64,000 nucleotides of DNA from JAFGKK01 sp964521085 (GTDB lineage Bacteria > Chloroflexota > Anaerolineae > Anaerolineales > RBG-16-64-43). Numbering within the stretch: the first letter of the stretch is position 1; each line of letters starts with the position of its first letter. Location: positions 1-64,000 of the forward strand of contig CAZFPL010000012.1 of NCBI GenBank assembly GCA_964521085.1, written 5' to 3'. Positions 45,018-53,698 of this stretch are shown here, one piece after another. Position numbers and translations under genes: made by a program. Under the pieces are notes generated by a model. The model had not been told where the DNA came from and ran no database searches. It saw only the letters and a program-made list of their open reading frames with translations.

Positions 45018-46841
45018 ATGATGATCTCGGTTTTTCTCTTGCTCGCAATCGTGTTCCTGGCTTGGCGGCTTTCTCCCCGCGAAAAGAAGGAGCACGCCGC
45101 CATTCACGGCGCCGGACAGATCGGCTTGCTGGCGGCGGTGGCGCTGTTTGGCGTGGATTATTTCACCTCGTTCTTTTACGGCACGGGGGAATTGATGAGC
45201 GCGTTGCACCCCTACGGGCTGCAAGGGTACGGGTACCTCGCCGTGGCGGTGATCGCTCTGGCCAATATCGTGTTCGGCGCGCTGTACATGTTCTCGCTTG
45301 GCCCCTTCAATGAAGGCGGTGGATCCTACACTGCCTCGATGCGCTACCTCAAACCCACGCTAAGCCTGATCGTAGCCGTGACTCTCATCGAGGATTATGT
45401 ATTGACCATCGTGGTCTCGGCGCTTTCGGGCGGAGACCAGTTGCTCTCCATCCTGAATGCCTATAACTCCAGTTGGGTCTGGCATTTCCTGATCGGTGCC
45501 GGATTGGCCGCCGTTACCTGGTACCTCACCATCCGCGGCCGCGGCGAATCCTCCCAGATCGTCTTCATCGGTCTGGCGATCTTCGCCATGCTATCGGGGA
45601 TCATGGCCGTCGGTTTGTTCACGGCCCATTTTCAGGGCGTTCCTGCGGTCCCCGTCACGGAGGTGCCGAAGGCCGCAACGGTGGGCCAAGCGCTGCTTCA
45701 TCTGCTGACCGCCTCGATGAAAGGCATGGTCGCGCTGAGCGGTTTGGAGGCGATGTCGAACGGGATCCAATTCGTCATTAACGAAGACGTCTCCCTGGTG
45801 AAGTGGGGCAAGCGGCAGCTGCCGCGTTTGAAAGCGCTGTGGAATTTCTACAGTGGAAAATCGGGAATCGGACGCTTTGTGCAGACGGCGTTCCTCTTCT
45901 ACGGCGGGTTGACGACGCTCTTCCTGACTTTCTTTGCCATCCGGTTTGACGTCTTTGACGGCACGCTTGGCCGCACGCTGGTCGGCAACCTGGCTTTCAT
46001 TGGTTTCGGGCAAATCCCGGGCGGAACGCTGCTCTTTTGGGTGTACCAGTTGCTGGCGGTCGCGTTGCTGGCGGCCGCATCGATGACCGCCTTCCAGGAT
46101 GCGCAGGCCACCGAATGGCGCGATGTGGCGATCGGGGAAATTCCCGAGGCCATCGTCTACCGCGACCCGCGCGGCACCTTCACCCGCTCGGTGACCATTA
46201 CCTTCGGCGTTGCGGTGTTCATCATGCTGCTGGTCCGAGGGCAAACGACCGTAGCCGCGCCGTTCTATGGAGTCGGGGTTTTCATGCCGATCATGGTCAT
46301 GGGCCTGGCGATCCGGCAGCATATCCTCGCCCATTTCACAGGCAGAGTACGGACGTGGGGCGCCCGCGGAGCCGCGTTCGCCGCCATGCTTGCCGCGAGC
46401 GTCTTTGTCGGTCAGATCGTCGGCAAGTGGGAGGAAGGCGGCTGGATCCGGTTGATCACCTTCGCCACCCTCTTTACGACCGCCCATCTCCTGTTGCTCT
46501 CGCCGCTCGGCCATCGCTCGCCGGGTCAGATCCACCGGATAGTGCGCGAAAAGGCGCGCGTCCAGGGCGCCATGGCCTCGATCGTGGAGTGGCAGTCACT
46601 GCAAATGCAGGAATACCGCTATTGGATCCTGGCCGGGATCTCCAGGCTCTATGCGCTGCTTGGAATCAACCGGCCCGTCCGCTATGCGCCGCCTCCTCCC
46701 GCCGGCGAATACGACGAAGCACTGCATGTGGATCATCCGGAAGCGCGCTCGTTCCTGGACCAGTATTTGGAATCTCTGCCCGCTCCCGATCCGCGGCTGG
46801 GGGGTTCGCCCAAGCAGACGGCGGAACCAAAAGAGCCCTAA
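45018..46841 (+). CDS. APC-superfamily permease, KimA/amino-acid-permease-like
   Basis: A 607-residue transporter with about twelve helices. The GVDYFTSFFYGTGELMSALHP segment near residues 40-60 occupies the place of the DALSSVAYG motif of APC/KimA-type permeases. The following LGPFNEGGGSYTASMRYL resembles their helix 2-3 loop. After the last helix, about 110 cytoplasmic residues follow (IHRIVREKARVQGAMASIVE and onwards), a tail that KimA also has. Candidate substrates are K+ or amino acids; the KdpDE-like pair upstream favours potassium, but this is inference. AAAGG precedes the start. Confidence 0.75.
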   Translation: MMISVFLLLAIVFLAWRLSPREKKEHAAIHGAGQIGLLAAVALFGVDYFTSFFYGTGELMSALHPYGLQGYGYLAVAVIALANIVFGALYMFSLGPFNEGGGSYTASMRYLKPTLSLIVAVTLIEDYVLTIVVSALSGGDQLLSILNAYNSSWVWHFLIGAGLAAVTWYLTIRGRGESSQIVFIGLAIFAMLSGIMAVGLFTAHFQGVPAVPVTEVPKAATVGQALLHLLTASMKGMVALSGLEAMSNGIQFVINEDVSLVKWGKRQLPRLKALWNFYSGKSGIGRFVQTAFLFYGGLTTLFLTFFAIRFDVFDGTLGRTLVGNLAFIGFGQIPGGTLLFWVYQLLAVALLAAASMTAFQDAQATEWRDVAIGEIPEAIVYRDPRGTFTRSVTITFGVAVFIMLLVRGQTTVAAPFYGVGVFMPIMVMGLAIRQHILAHFTGRVRTWGARGAAFAAMLAASVFVGQIVGKWEEGGWIRLITFATLFTTAHLLLLSPLGHRSPGQIHRIVREKARVQGAMASIVEWQSLQMQEYRYWILAGISRLYALLGINRPVRYAPPPPAGEYDEALHVDHPEARSFLDQYLESLPAPDPRLGGSPKQTAEPKEP

Positions 46842-46868
46842 CCGAAAATGACGTTTCGAAGGCAATGC

Positions 46869-46900
46869 GCCGCCCGGTACGACCGGGCGGCTTTTTTTTT
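46869..46900 (+). terminator. Rho-independent terminator
   Basis: Stem GCCGCCCGGT/ACCGGGCGGC (46869-46878 with 46882-46891), loop ACG, then nine T. It closes the permease transcript. Confidence 0.93.
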
Positions 46901-47045
46901 GTCCACGAACGAATCCCTTCCGGCGCCGCATGGCAGGAGGATTTCCCGGTGGGGGAAGGATGATATGATATCCAAGGATCCATTCCCGCTTTTAGAATCG
47001 TTCCGGTAAAGAATTGATCGAAAGAGATCGAGGAGAGTATCCAAA

Positions 47046-48254
47046 ATGCTAACTCATCCCGATCGCCGCTTTGATCCAGGCCCCCGCGGCAACGCGCTGA
47101 TCGTCTTGACCGTGATTGTGGCGTACGTCGCCGGATTTATCGCCATCGGACCGGCCCTCGGCTTGGAAAAATGGGCGATCCTGATTTCACTCGGCGTCAT
47201 TCATCTGTGGCTGGCAGCTCGCTCCGACCGTTTGTTTTTCGATCCCGCCACATCCTTTAAGGTCGGCTTCTACCTCCTCCTGCAAACCGCAATCTGCGCG
47301 ATTGTCCAATACATCGGACAGGGATTCTTTTGGCTGATGCTGATGCCGCTGGCCAGCACAGCGGCGGCGATTCTTTCCCGGCGGGCGACCGCCGTTTTCT
47401 ATGCGATTCTTTTACTTGCATTTCTTGCTCCATTGCGCTGGGGGAGGCCCGAAAGTGCCATTCAAAACGCTTTGATATTTGCATGTGCGCTGGTGTTCGT
47501 ATGGATCTTCACCGATGTTTCGGTGCGTGACCAGCAGATCCGCAGGGAGGTGGAGCGGTTGGCGCACGAATTGGAGGAGGCGAATACGCGTCTGAGGGAA
47601 TCCGCCGCGCAAGCCGAAGAACTTACCCGTTCGCGCGAGCGCAACCGCCTGGCGCGCGAAATTCACGACAGCCTCGGGCATTACCTGACGGTGGTGAACG
47701 TGCAGCTCGAGGCGGCCCGCGCGCTGGTGGAGAGCAAAGGCTGGAAGGAAGCGGCGCCGGACCTGTATGCCGCGCTCGAAAAAGCCCAAACCCTGACCCG
47801 CAGCGGATTGGCTGACGTGCGCCGGTCCGTGGCGGCATTGCGCGCCGATCCGTTGGGGGAAAAACCATTCTTGGACGCGATGAAGACATTGATTGCCGAT
47901 AATCAGGAAGCCGGATTGCTCGTCTCCCTGCGCCAAGAGGGGTCTGTCCAAGCGGTCTCCCCGCAGATTGAGCTGGCACTATACCGGACTCTTCAGGAGG
48001 CATTGACCAACGTCCGTAAACACGCCCGCGCCTCGCGCGCCGATGTCCTCCTCGAATATCGGGAAAAGTATGTTCGGTTGGAGGTACGCGATAACGGGGT
48101 CGGCTTTTCGAAGCCGGAGGACGATGAGGAAAAATTCGGCCTGCGGGGAATCCGCGAACGGGTCGAGCTTTTGCAGGGAAGGATGGAAATCGGCGCGGAT
48201 CCCGGCGGCGGGGTAAGAATGATGGTGGAACTGCCGCTGGAGAAGGATTTGTAG
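47046..48254 (+). CDS. Sensor histidine kinase, NarL/LiaS type (HisKA_3)
   Basis: A 402-residue kinase. Five or six membrane helices in residues 16-155 form a small sensor. A coiled coil (RREVERLAHELEEANTRLRE) precedes HisKA_3 with His207 in RNRLAREIHDSLGHYL. The ATPase domain has ALTNVRKHARAS, VRDNGVGF and FGLRGIRERVELLQG. ATG 47046 follows GAGGAG. The matching NarL-type regulator lies at 49613, with a reverse-strand lipoprotein in between. Confidence 0.92.
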   Translation: MLTHPDRRFDPGPRGNALIVLTVIVAYVAGFIAIGPALGLEKWAILISLGVIHLWLAARSDRLFFDPATSFKVGFYLLLQTAICAIVQYIGQGFFWLMLMPLASTAAAILSRRATAVFYAILLLAFLAPLRWGRPESAIQNALIFACALVFVWIFTDVSVRDQQIRREVERLAHELEEANTRLRESAAQAEELTRSRERNRLAREIHDSLGHYLTVVNVQLEAARALVESKGWKEAAPDLYAALEKAQTLTRSGLADVRRSVAALRADPLGEKPFLDAMKTLIADNQEAGLLVSLRQEGSVQAVSPQIELALYRTLQEALTNVRKHARASRADVLLEYREKYVRLEVRDNGVGFSKPEDDEEKFGLRGIRERVELLQGRMEIGADPGGGVRMMVELPLEKDL

Positions 48255-48288
48255 ACCGCCGATCGTGGGCAAAGAAGATCCGATGGAA

Positions 48289-48320
48289 AAAACCACCCCG
48301 GCGATCGCCGGGGTGGTTTT
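48289..48320. terminator. Bidirectional terminator
   Basis: A 32-bp perfect palindrome: 5' arm AAAACCACCCCGGCGA and its exact complement, ending in TTTT on both strands. Between the convergent kinase and lipoprotein genes. Confidence 0.93.
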
Positions 48321-48342
48321 CATGCCGATGGCAGGGAATTTT

Positions 48343-49176
48343 TTAAAGCTGGATGGAGATACTCTGGATCAACGCGTCAAGCAGTGTGATGCTGGGCATG
48401 AAGGAGGTTTCGGGCTGTGCGTTCAGTTGAGTGGTTATATCGGCGATGTATGCGTCGAACTGATCGGCGAATTCCTGCTCGGTCATTCCCCCGGGAATTG
48501 TGCTCGCGTCCGCTGGCAGGATCGGATTCGTAATCCGCAGGACGGCGGAGACCCAATATTGCTCATCGCTGGTAAGGCCCTGGAAGATCAAGAACATGTC
48601 ATGGTTGTTGATCGGAGCGTAATATTGTGCGTACTGGGAGACGAACCGGATCCCGCTTCCGTTGGCAAAGGATACCACCTTGTACTGGGCATGGAACTCC
48701 TGCGCGGCGTTGAAAAGATCCAGCACGGGAAGCGCGGTAGCGCCGGGGGCGCCGCCCGCGATCAGCGCCTTCAGCGCGTTCACGCGGGTGGACGCCTCCG
48801 GATGCAGCGCCAACCACTCCGATAAACGATAGACATGGATGCGTCTAAAGTACGATTCGCCGGGTAGAACATACCCCTCCAGCGTTACGCTCGTGTATTG
48901 GGGGGTTTGAAAGGGATCGTTCTCGATGTTCTCGGGAACCGTCTCACAGTTGTAGCTGGATGCCAGGGCGGGATCCAGGAAGAACGACAATTCATTGCAT
49001 TGAACGTTGGCCTGGATGGTCGGGGTTACGGCGACGGTGGGTGTTGACGGGAGTTCGGGGGTTTCCGTAGCCGCCGGCGGCTCGTTGGTTGCGGGAGCCG
49101 GCGTTTCTTGACTCGGAATATTGCATGCGAGCATCAGGGCGGCGAGGATGAGTGCAAACAGCAAAAGTCGTTTCAT
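48343..49176 (-). CDS. Hypothetical lipoprotein
   Basis: A 277-residue lipoprotein (LMLAC, Cys18) with a Pro/Thr linker to about residue 55. The domain contains two Cys (VQCNELSFF, YNCETVPEN), YTSVTLEGYVLPGESYFRRI, FANGSGIRFVSQYAQYYAPIN and LTSDEQYWVSAVLRITNP. Similar uncharacterised lipoproteins are common in Anaerolineae. It lies between the NarL-type kinase and regulator genes, so it might be a sensed or regulated surface protein; this is inference. Confidence 0.7.
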   Translation of the reverse strand: MKRLLLFALILAALMLACNIPSQETPAPATNEPPAATETPELPSTPTVAVTPTIQANVQCNELSFFLDPALASSYNCETVPENIENDPFQTPQYTSVTLEGYVLPGESYFRRIHVYRLSEWLALHPEASTRVNALKALIAGGAPGATALPVLDLFNAAQEFHAQYKVVSFANGSGIRFVSQYAQYYAPINNHDMFLIFQGLTSDEQYWVSAVLRITNPILPADASTIPGGMTEQEFADQFDAYIADITTQLNAQPETSFMPSITLLDALIQSISIQL

Positions 49177-49612
49177 GCGTCCTCCTATTTAAAATCCATT
49201 ATATATGAAACCGGATTTCTATCCCCTGACAGCACTTCCCTCCTCCATTTTCCTTGCCGAAAAATCGCGGAAAGCGTTGTGAGAAGTGGGGGACCATGGA
49301 GGGATGGATGCCGAAAAAAAATTCATCATGCCTGCGCCTGCCCTCGCGAAGCGGGGGTGTTCGCAGCGGGTATCCAGGAAACCAGGGAAGGGGATTCTAC
49401 GGCGCATGCACTGGATCCCCGCCACGATCACCCTCGCTTCACCGACATCTCAGTTTCCAGATTACATGGAAGCTGAGATGTTCCGCGAGGGCAGGCGCGG
49501 GGATGACGATCCATTCCGATCCGCGGGATTTCTTTCCGGTTGAATGATATGATAAACCCTCGATCATGATCTCGTGCACGTTTTTCTGCGGCGGTCGCCC
49601 CAAGGGAGCCCC
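49177..49612. repeat. Gene-free region with REP-like dispersed repeat (core 49325-49520)
   Basis: It carries GCCTGCGCCTGCCCTCGCG with the complementary CGCGAGGGCAGGCGCGGGG at the far end, a long-range inverted repeat. Inside lie TATCCAGGAAACC, GGATCCCCGCC and the pair CATCTCAG/CTGAGATG. Wording is shared with 37388-37711 and 23603-23781. No coding sequence. Confidence 0.75.
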
Positions 49613-50257
49613 ATGACATCCATTCGGTTGCTTATCGTCGACGATCAGGCTTTGTTCCGCGAAGGATTGCGCACGCTGCTTTCGGTGCAGACGGGCGTGG
49701 AAGTTGTCGGCGAAGCCGGCAACGGCGAAGAAGCGCTGCGCCAGGCGGCTACCCTCCGGCCGGATGTGATTTTGATGGACCTGCAAATGCCGGTGATGGA
49801 CGGGGCAGCTGCCACGCGCCGCCTGAAAGTCCAGCAGCCATCCGCCAAGGTGATCGTGCTTACCACGTTCGACGATGACGAGAACGTATTCGAAGGCTTG
49901 CGCGCCGGGGCGGTGGGGTATCTGCTGAAGGATACGCCCTCGGCAAAATTGGTCGAGGCGATCCGCTTGGCGGCGCGCGGGGAATCCTTCCTCGAGCCGT
50001 CGGTGGCGGCCAAGGTGGTCTCGGAATTCGCGCGCCTCAGCCCGCGCCCGGCTGAGATCCTGGCCGAACCGCTCTCCGAACGCGAAATCGAAGTCCTCCG
50101 ACTGGTGGCGCGCGGGGCAAGCAACCGCGAAATCGCCGCCGAGCTGGTTATCGCCGAGGGAACGGTGAAAAACCATCTCACCAGCATCCTTGCCAAACTC
50201 GGGGTCGACGATCGCACCGAAGCGGCGGTGAAGGCGAGAGAATTAGGATTGATCTGA
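49613..50257 (+). CDS. Response regulator, NarL/FixJ family
   Basis: A 214-residue regulator starting at ATG 49613 after AAGGGAG. Receiver: RLLIVDDQALFREGLRTLL, phospho-Asp in VILMDLQMP, IVLTTFDDDENVFEGLRAGA and YLLKDTP. LuxR-type HTH: LSEREIEVLRLVARGASNRE and VIAEGTVKNHLTSILAKLGV. Cognate partner of the HisKA_3 kinase at 47046. Confidence 0.94.
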   Translation: MTSIRLLIVDDQALFREGLRTLLSVQTGVEVVGEAGNGEEALRQAATLRPDVILMDLQMPVMDGAAATRRLKVQQPSAKVIVLTTFDDDENVFEGLRAGAVGYLLKDTPSAKLVEAIRLAARGESFLEPSVAAKVVSEFARLSPRPAEILAEPLSEREIEVLRLVARGASNREIAAELVIAEGTVKNHLTSILAKLGVDDRTEAAVKARELGLI

Positions 50258-50352
50258 CCTAACCACCTCACCCTTCCCGATTCAAACTCTGAGATCGGCC
50301 AAAACACAAAATCACTGTTTCTCTGCGTTACTGTCCTAACCCCCTCACACAA

Positions 50353-50388
50353 CCTCTCCCCCTTCCCCATATGGGGAAGGGGGAGAGG
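50353..50388. repeat. Left bracketing hairpin of DUF559 locus 1
   Basis: CCTCTCCCCCTTCCCC (50353-50368), loop ATAT, then the exact complement (50373-50388), a 16-bp perfect stem. It lies 15 nt from the DUF559 stop codon and may also terminate transcription. The right-hand partner at 50861 differs in one base of the shared arm. Confidence 0.88.
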
Positions 50389-50403
50389 AGGTTTTCTTGA
50401 CGT

Positions 50404-50799
50404 TCATTTTTCTACTTCGGTGAGATTATTCCGTTGATAGCATAATTCTGAAATTTCTTTTATTACATCATCAATCGAGTAGAAGATTAGATCGTTGGTT
50501 ACTCGGAATACCTGGATACCTTTCGAAGTTAGAATACCGTCGCGTATGAAATCCTGTTGCTTTTGATTGAAGTGGATTCCTCCGTCCACTTCAATCGCCA
50601 ATTTAACCTTAATGCAATAGAAATCGACGATAAATCCAAAAAGGACATGTTGGCGCCTGAAGTGAAAACCATTGATTTGATTTCTTTTTATACGCATCCA
50701 TAGCATTCGTTCCGAATCGGTCATTTCCCGGCGTAATCGCCGGGCTTCGCGGAACTTCCCATCTGAAATACCCTGCAAAGAATGAATATGCCGTTTCAT
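50404..50799 (-). CDS. DUF559 endonuclease-like protein (locus 1)
   Basis: A 131-residue protein of the DUF559 family, which has a Vsr-like (PD-(D/E)xK) nuclease fold. Motifs: ARRLRREMTDSERMLWMRIK, GFHFRRQHVLFGFIVDFYC and KLAIEVDGGIHFNQKQQD (the Asp, then Glu-x-Asp, likely metal site). ATG 50799 is preferred, with AAGGGGG upstream; an in-frame ATG at 50859 would start 2 nt from the hairpin and add repeat-adjacent residues. It looks lower in G+C than its neighbours. The gene is bracketed by two hairpins. Cleavage activity unproven. Confidence 0.85.
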   Translation of the reverse strand: MKRHIHSLQGISDGKFREARRLRREMTDSERMLWMRIKRNQINGFHFRRQHVLFGFIVDFYCIKVKLAIEVDGGIHFNQKQQDFIRDGILTSKGIQVFRVTNDLIFYSIDDVIKEISELCYQRNNLTEVEK

Positions 50800-50860
50800 G
50801 TTATCCCCCTTAGATTTTGGAATTTTATCGTAATTTGTCCTAACCTCATCATTTTCCATC

Positions 50861-50898
50861 CCCTCTCCTCCTTCCCCGTAAGGGGAAGGAGGAGAGGG
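50861..50898. repeat. Right bracketing hairpin of DUF559 locus 1
   Basis: CCCTCTCCTCCTTCCCC (50861-50877), loop GTAA, then the exact complement (50882-50898), a 17-bp perfect stem. It is nearly the same sequence as the left hairpin at 50353, and it leads directly into the tandem repeat. Confidence 0.88.
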
Positions 50899-51215
50899 TG
50901 GCCGAAGGCCGGGAGAGGGGGTTAGGACAGATGCAACGGGAAGGAGGAGAGGGTGGCCGAAGGCCGGGAGAGGGGGTTAGGACAGATGCAACGGGAAGGA
51001 GGAGAGGGTGGCCGAAGGCCGGGAGAGGGGGTTAGGACAGAGGCGACACGGGAAAGGNNNNNNNNNNNNNNNNNNNNNNNNNNNNNNNNNNNNNNNNNNN
51101 NNNNNNNNNNNNNNNNNNNNNNNNNNNNNNNNNNNNNNNNNNNNNNNNNNNNNNNNNAGAGGGTGGCCGAAGGCCGGGAGAGGGGGTTAGGACAGAGGCG
51201 ACACGGGAAAGGGGA
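50891..51215. repeat. 55-57-bp tandem repeat containing a scaffold gap
   Basis: Copies of a unit starting GGAGAGGGTGGCCGAAGGCC begin at 50891, 50946 and 51001 (period 55), and another lies after the gap at about 51158. Later copies end AGGCGACACGGGAAAGG instead of ATGCAACGGGAAGG, making the unit 57 bp. Bases 51058-51157 are 100 N, so the copy number is unknown. Confidence 0.9.
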
Positions 51216-51360
51216 GAGAGAAAGACAGTATAGTATGACTTTCCTATCTCCTCGTGTGACCCTGTCCCACCCTGAATATGACCCGTAAATAGCCCTCCCG
51301 ACCGATGCGCCTCCCGCCGTCAAATCGTATATTTGGAAAAGAACTTTTTCGGGAGGCGCG

Positions 51361-52311
51361 ATGTCACTCATTCTTGAAGTCCAAGATCTGGTAAAGCAGT
51401 ATCCCGGCGCGGCAGAACCCGCCGTAAAGGGGGTTTCCTTCGGAATCCGGCGAGGCGAGGTGTTCAGCCTGCTGGGCCCCAACGGCGCCGGAAAAACCAC
51501 CGTCATTGGAATGGTTTCCTGCCTGCTCAAACCCACCGGCGGAGACGCCACGATCGAAGGCCATTCGATCCGCACCCAGGCCGACGCGGTCAAACGCGCC
51601 ATCGGAATCGTTCCGCAGGATATCGCGCTGTACCCGAGTCTTTCGGCGCGCGAAAACCTGCGTTTCTGGGGATGGATGTACGGGCTGGGAGGAAAAGATC
51701 TGGCCAAGCGGATCGAGGCGATCCTGGAAACCGTGGGACTTTCGGACCGCGGAAACGACCGTGTCGATTCCTACTCCGGCGGGATGAAGCGCCGGATCAA
51801 CATTGCGGCGGGCCTCCTGCACGAACCCAAACTCGTGTTCCTGGATGAGCCGACCGTCGGGATCGATCCGCAAAGCCGGCGCAACATCCTGGACATGGTC
51901 AAGGCGCTTAACGCACAAGGGATGACCGTGCTCTACACCACGCATTATATGGAAGAGGCGCAGGAACTCAGCCAGCGCATCGGGATCATCGATCACGGAA
52001 AACTGATCGCGCTGGGAACCCTCGACGAACTCACCCGCCTGGTGGGCCGCCAGGACGAGATCGAACTGAAGATCGCTTCCGAGCATGCCGGACCGGAACT
52101 GGCCGACGCCCTCGGAAAAGTGAAAGGCGTGCACGACGCCCGCTCCGAAGATCACACCGTCCGCCTGATGGCCGACGACGCCAATGCTTCGCTGCCCGAG
52201 GTGATCTCGGTGGCGAACGCGCGCGGCGTCAAAGTGATCGGGATCGACGTCCGCGAGCCGAACCTCGAGGCGGTGTTCCTGCACCTCACCGGCCGCGCGC
52301 TGCGGGATTAG
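51361..52311 (+). CDS. ABC-2 type transporter ATP-binding protein
   Basis: A 316-residue ATPase of the DrrA/NatA/CcmA type; GGGAGG precedes the ATG. Walker A GPNGAGKTT, Q-loop IGIVPQDIALYPSLSARENL, signature YSGGMKRRINIAAGL, Walker B LVFLDEP and H-loop LYTTHYMEEAQ. A C-terminal regulatory extension (about 225-316) ends IDVREPNLEAVFLHLTGRALRD. It energises the two ABC-2 permeases that follow (10 nt to the first). Confidence 0.95.
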   Translation: MSLILEVQDLVKQYPGAAEPAVKGVSFGIRRGEVFSLLGPNGAGKTTVIGMVSCLLKPTGGDATIEGHSIRTQADAVKRAIGIVPQDIALYPSLSARENLRFWGWMYGLGGKDLAKRIEAILETVGLSDRGNDRVDSYSGGMKRRINIAAGLLHEPKLVFLDEPTVGIDPQSRRNILDMVKALNAQGMTVLYTTHYMEEAQELSQRIGIIDHGKLIALGTLDELTRLVGRQDEIELKIASEHAGPELADALGKVKGVHDARSEDHTVRLMADDANASLPEVISVANARGVKVIGIDVREPNLEAVFLHLTGRALRD

Positions 52312-52321
52312 GAGGAATGGG

Positions 52322-53566
52322 ATGAAAGCGCTGCAGATAGCCTTCAAAGATATCAGCGTCCTTTTCCGCGACCGGACGGCGCTGCTGCTGATGCTGGGCG
52401 CGCCGCTTATCCTCACTGTCGGTCTGGCGATGATCAGCGGCCGAATGAGTGGGTCTTCAGGGCCCACCTTTCAAAACCTCCCGCTGGTCGTTGTTAACCT
52501 GGATAAGGGTGAGGTCGGCAAACAGCTCGCCGAGGCTTTCTCTTCGGATGAACTGGACGATTTGCTCGATCCGCAAACAGCCGACACTCTGGCCGCGGCC
52601 CGCGCCCTGGTGGACGATGGCAAGGTGGTGGCAGCGGTGATCATCCCGGCGGAGTTCAGCGATGCGGTGACCGGAGCCAAAGAAGCCGGGGATGCCGACC
52701 GGATCGAAATTTACGCCAACCCCGACCGGGAGATCTCCTCGCAAATCGTCACCGCGGTTGTGGAAAGCTTCGTCCAGCAGGTCGAGCTGGCCCGCGTGAG
52801 CGGGCAGGTGGCCGTCGAGCAGATGCTCGCCGCGGGCCTGATCAATCCGCAGAAAGCGGCCGAGGTTGGGATTCAGGTGGCGGAGCGCGCCGTCTCGGAA
52901 CGGGATTCCGGCGCGACCATTGGATTGGTTTCCTCTGAAAAGAGTGCGGATCCTGAAAAGAATTTCGATATGATGGCCTATTTCGCCCCTTCCATGGCGA
53001 TCCTGTTCCTGATGTACACCGTCGCCCTTGGCGGGAGGAACCTGCTGGCGGAAAAGGAAACCGGCACGCTGAGCCGGTTGGTCAGCGCGCCCATCTCGGA
53101 AGCGACGATTCTCGGCGGCAAGCTGCTCGGCATCTTCCTGGTGGCGGTGGCGCAAATGTCCATCCTGATCCTGGCCAATTCACTCCTGTTCGGCGTGAAG
53201 TTCGGCGATCCGCTTGGGGTTGCCGCGCTGATCCTCGGACTCGCGGCGGCGGCTTCCGGCTATGGCATCCTTCTGGCATCCATCGCGCGCACTCCGGGTC
53301 AGGTCTCCACCATCGGGATGGCGATGATGCTTACCTTCGGCGTACTCGGCGGGAGTTTCATACCGATCTCGAACATGCCGGATTGGTTCAGCCTGATTTC
53401 GAAGATCACGCCCAACGCCTGGGGTATCCAGGGCTTTGTCGCGCTTGGATACGGCGATGCGCTTCCGCAGCTGGCGGGCACGCTCGCCGGCCTCTTCGGA
53501 ATGGCCGCTGTTCTCTTCATCCTCTCCGTCGGATTGCTCCGGCGAAGGAATTTGCTGCAAGGATAA
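52322..53566 (+). CDS. ABC-2 type permease (1 of 2)
   Basis: A 414-residue permease. One N-terminal helix (LLLMLGAPLILTVGLAMISG), a large extracytoplasmic domain (about 45-215) with VVNLDKGEVGKQLAEAF and YANPDREISSQIVTAVVESF, then five C-terminal helices including SMAILFLMYTVALGGRNLLAEKETGTLSRL, the conserved coupling helix of the family. It pairs with the permease at 53699 to form a heterodimer. A repeat hairpin sits between the two genes. Confidence 0.9.
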   Translation: MKALQIAFKDISVLFRDRTALLLMLGAPLILTVGLAMISGRMSGSSGPTFQNLPLVVVNLDKGEVGKQLAEAFSSDELDDLLDPQTADTLAAARALVDDGKVVAAVIIPAEFSDAVTGAKEAGDADRIEIYANPDREISSQIVTAVVESFVQQVELARVSGQVAVEQMLAAGLINPQKAAEVGIQVAERAVSERDSGATIGLVSSEKSADPEKNFDMMAYFAPSMAILFLMYTVALGGRNLLAEKETGTLSRLVSAPISEATILGGKLLGIFLVAVAQMSILILANSLLFGVKFGDPLGVAALILGLAAAASGYGILLASIARTPGQVSTIGMAMMLTFGVLGGSFIPISNMPDWFSLISKITPNAWGIQGFVALGYGDALPQLAGTLAGLFGMAAVLFILSVGLLRRRNLLQG

Positions 53567-53619
53567 CCCTGTCCTAATCCCCTCGCCCCAACCCTCCTCT
53601 CGCTTCGCTCGAGGACATG

Positions 53620-53654
53620 CTCTCCCCCTTCCCGTGTCACGGGAAGGGGGAGAG
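53620..53654. repeat. CTCTCCCCCTTCCC hairpin without a DUF559 gene
   Basis: CTCTCCCCCTTCCCGTG and its complement meet around T53637. The arm wording equals that of the DUF559 locus 1 hairpins. It lies between the two ABC-2 permease genes and is flanked by further CCTCTCG/GAGGAGAGG text. Confidence 0.8.
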
Positions 53655-53698
53655 GGGAAAGAGGAGAGGAGGTTAGGTCAGTCGAAAGGAATTCATCC

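Noticed and set aside
50891..51215. CRISPR array
   Set aside because: The repeats are directly tandem without distinct spacers, the unit is G-rich and no cas gene is near.
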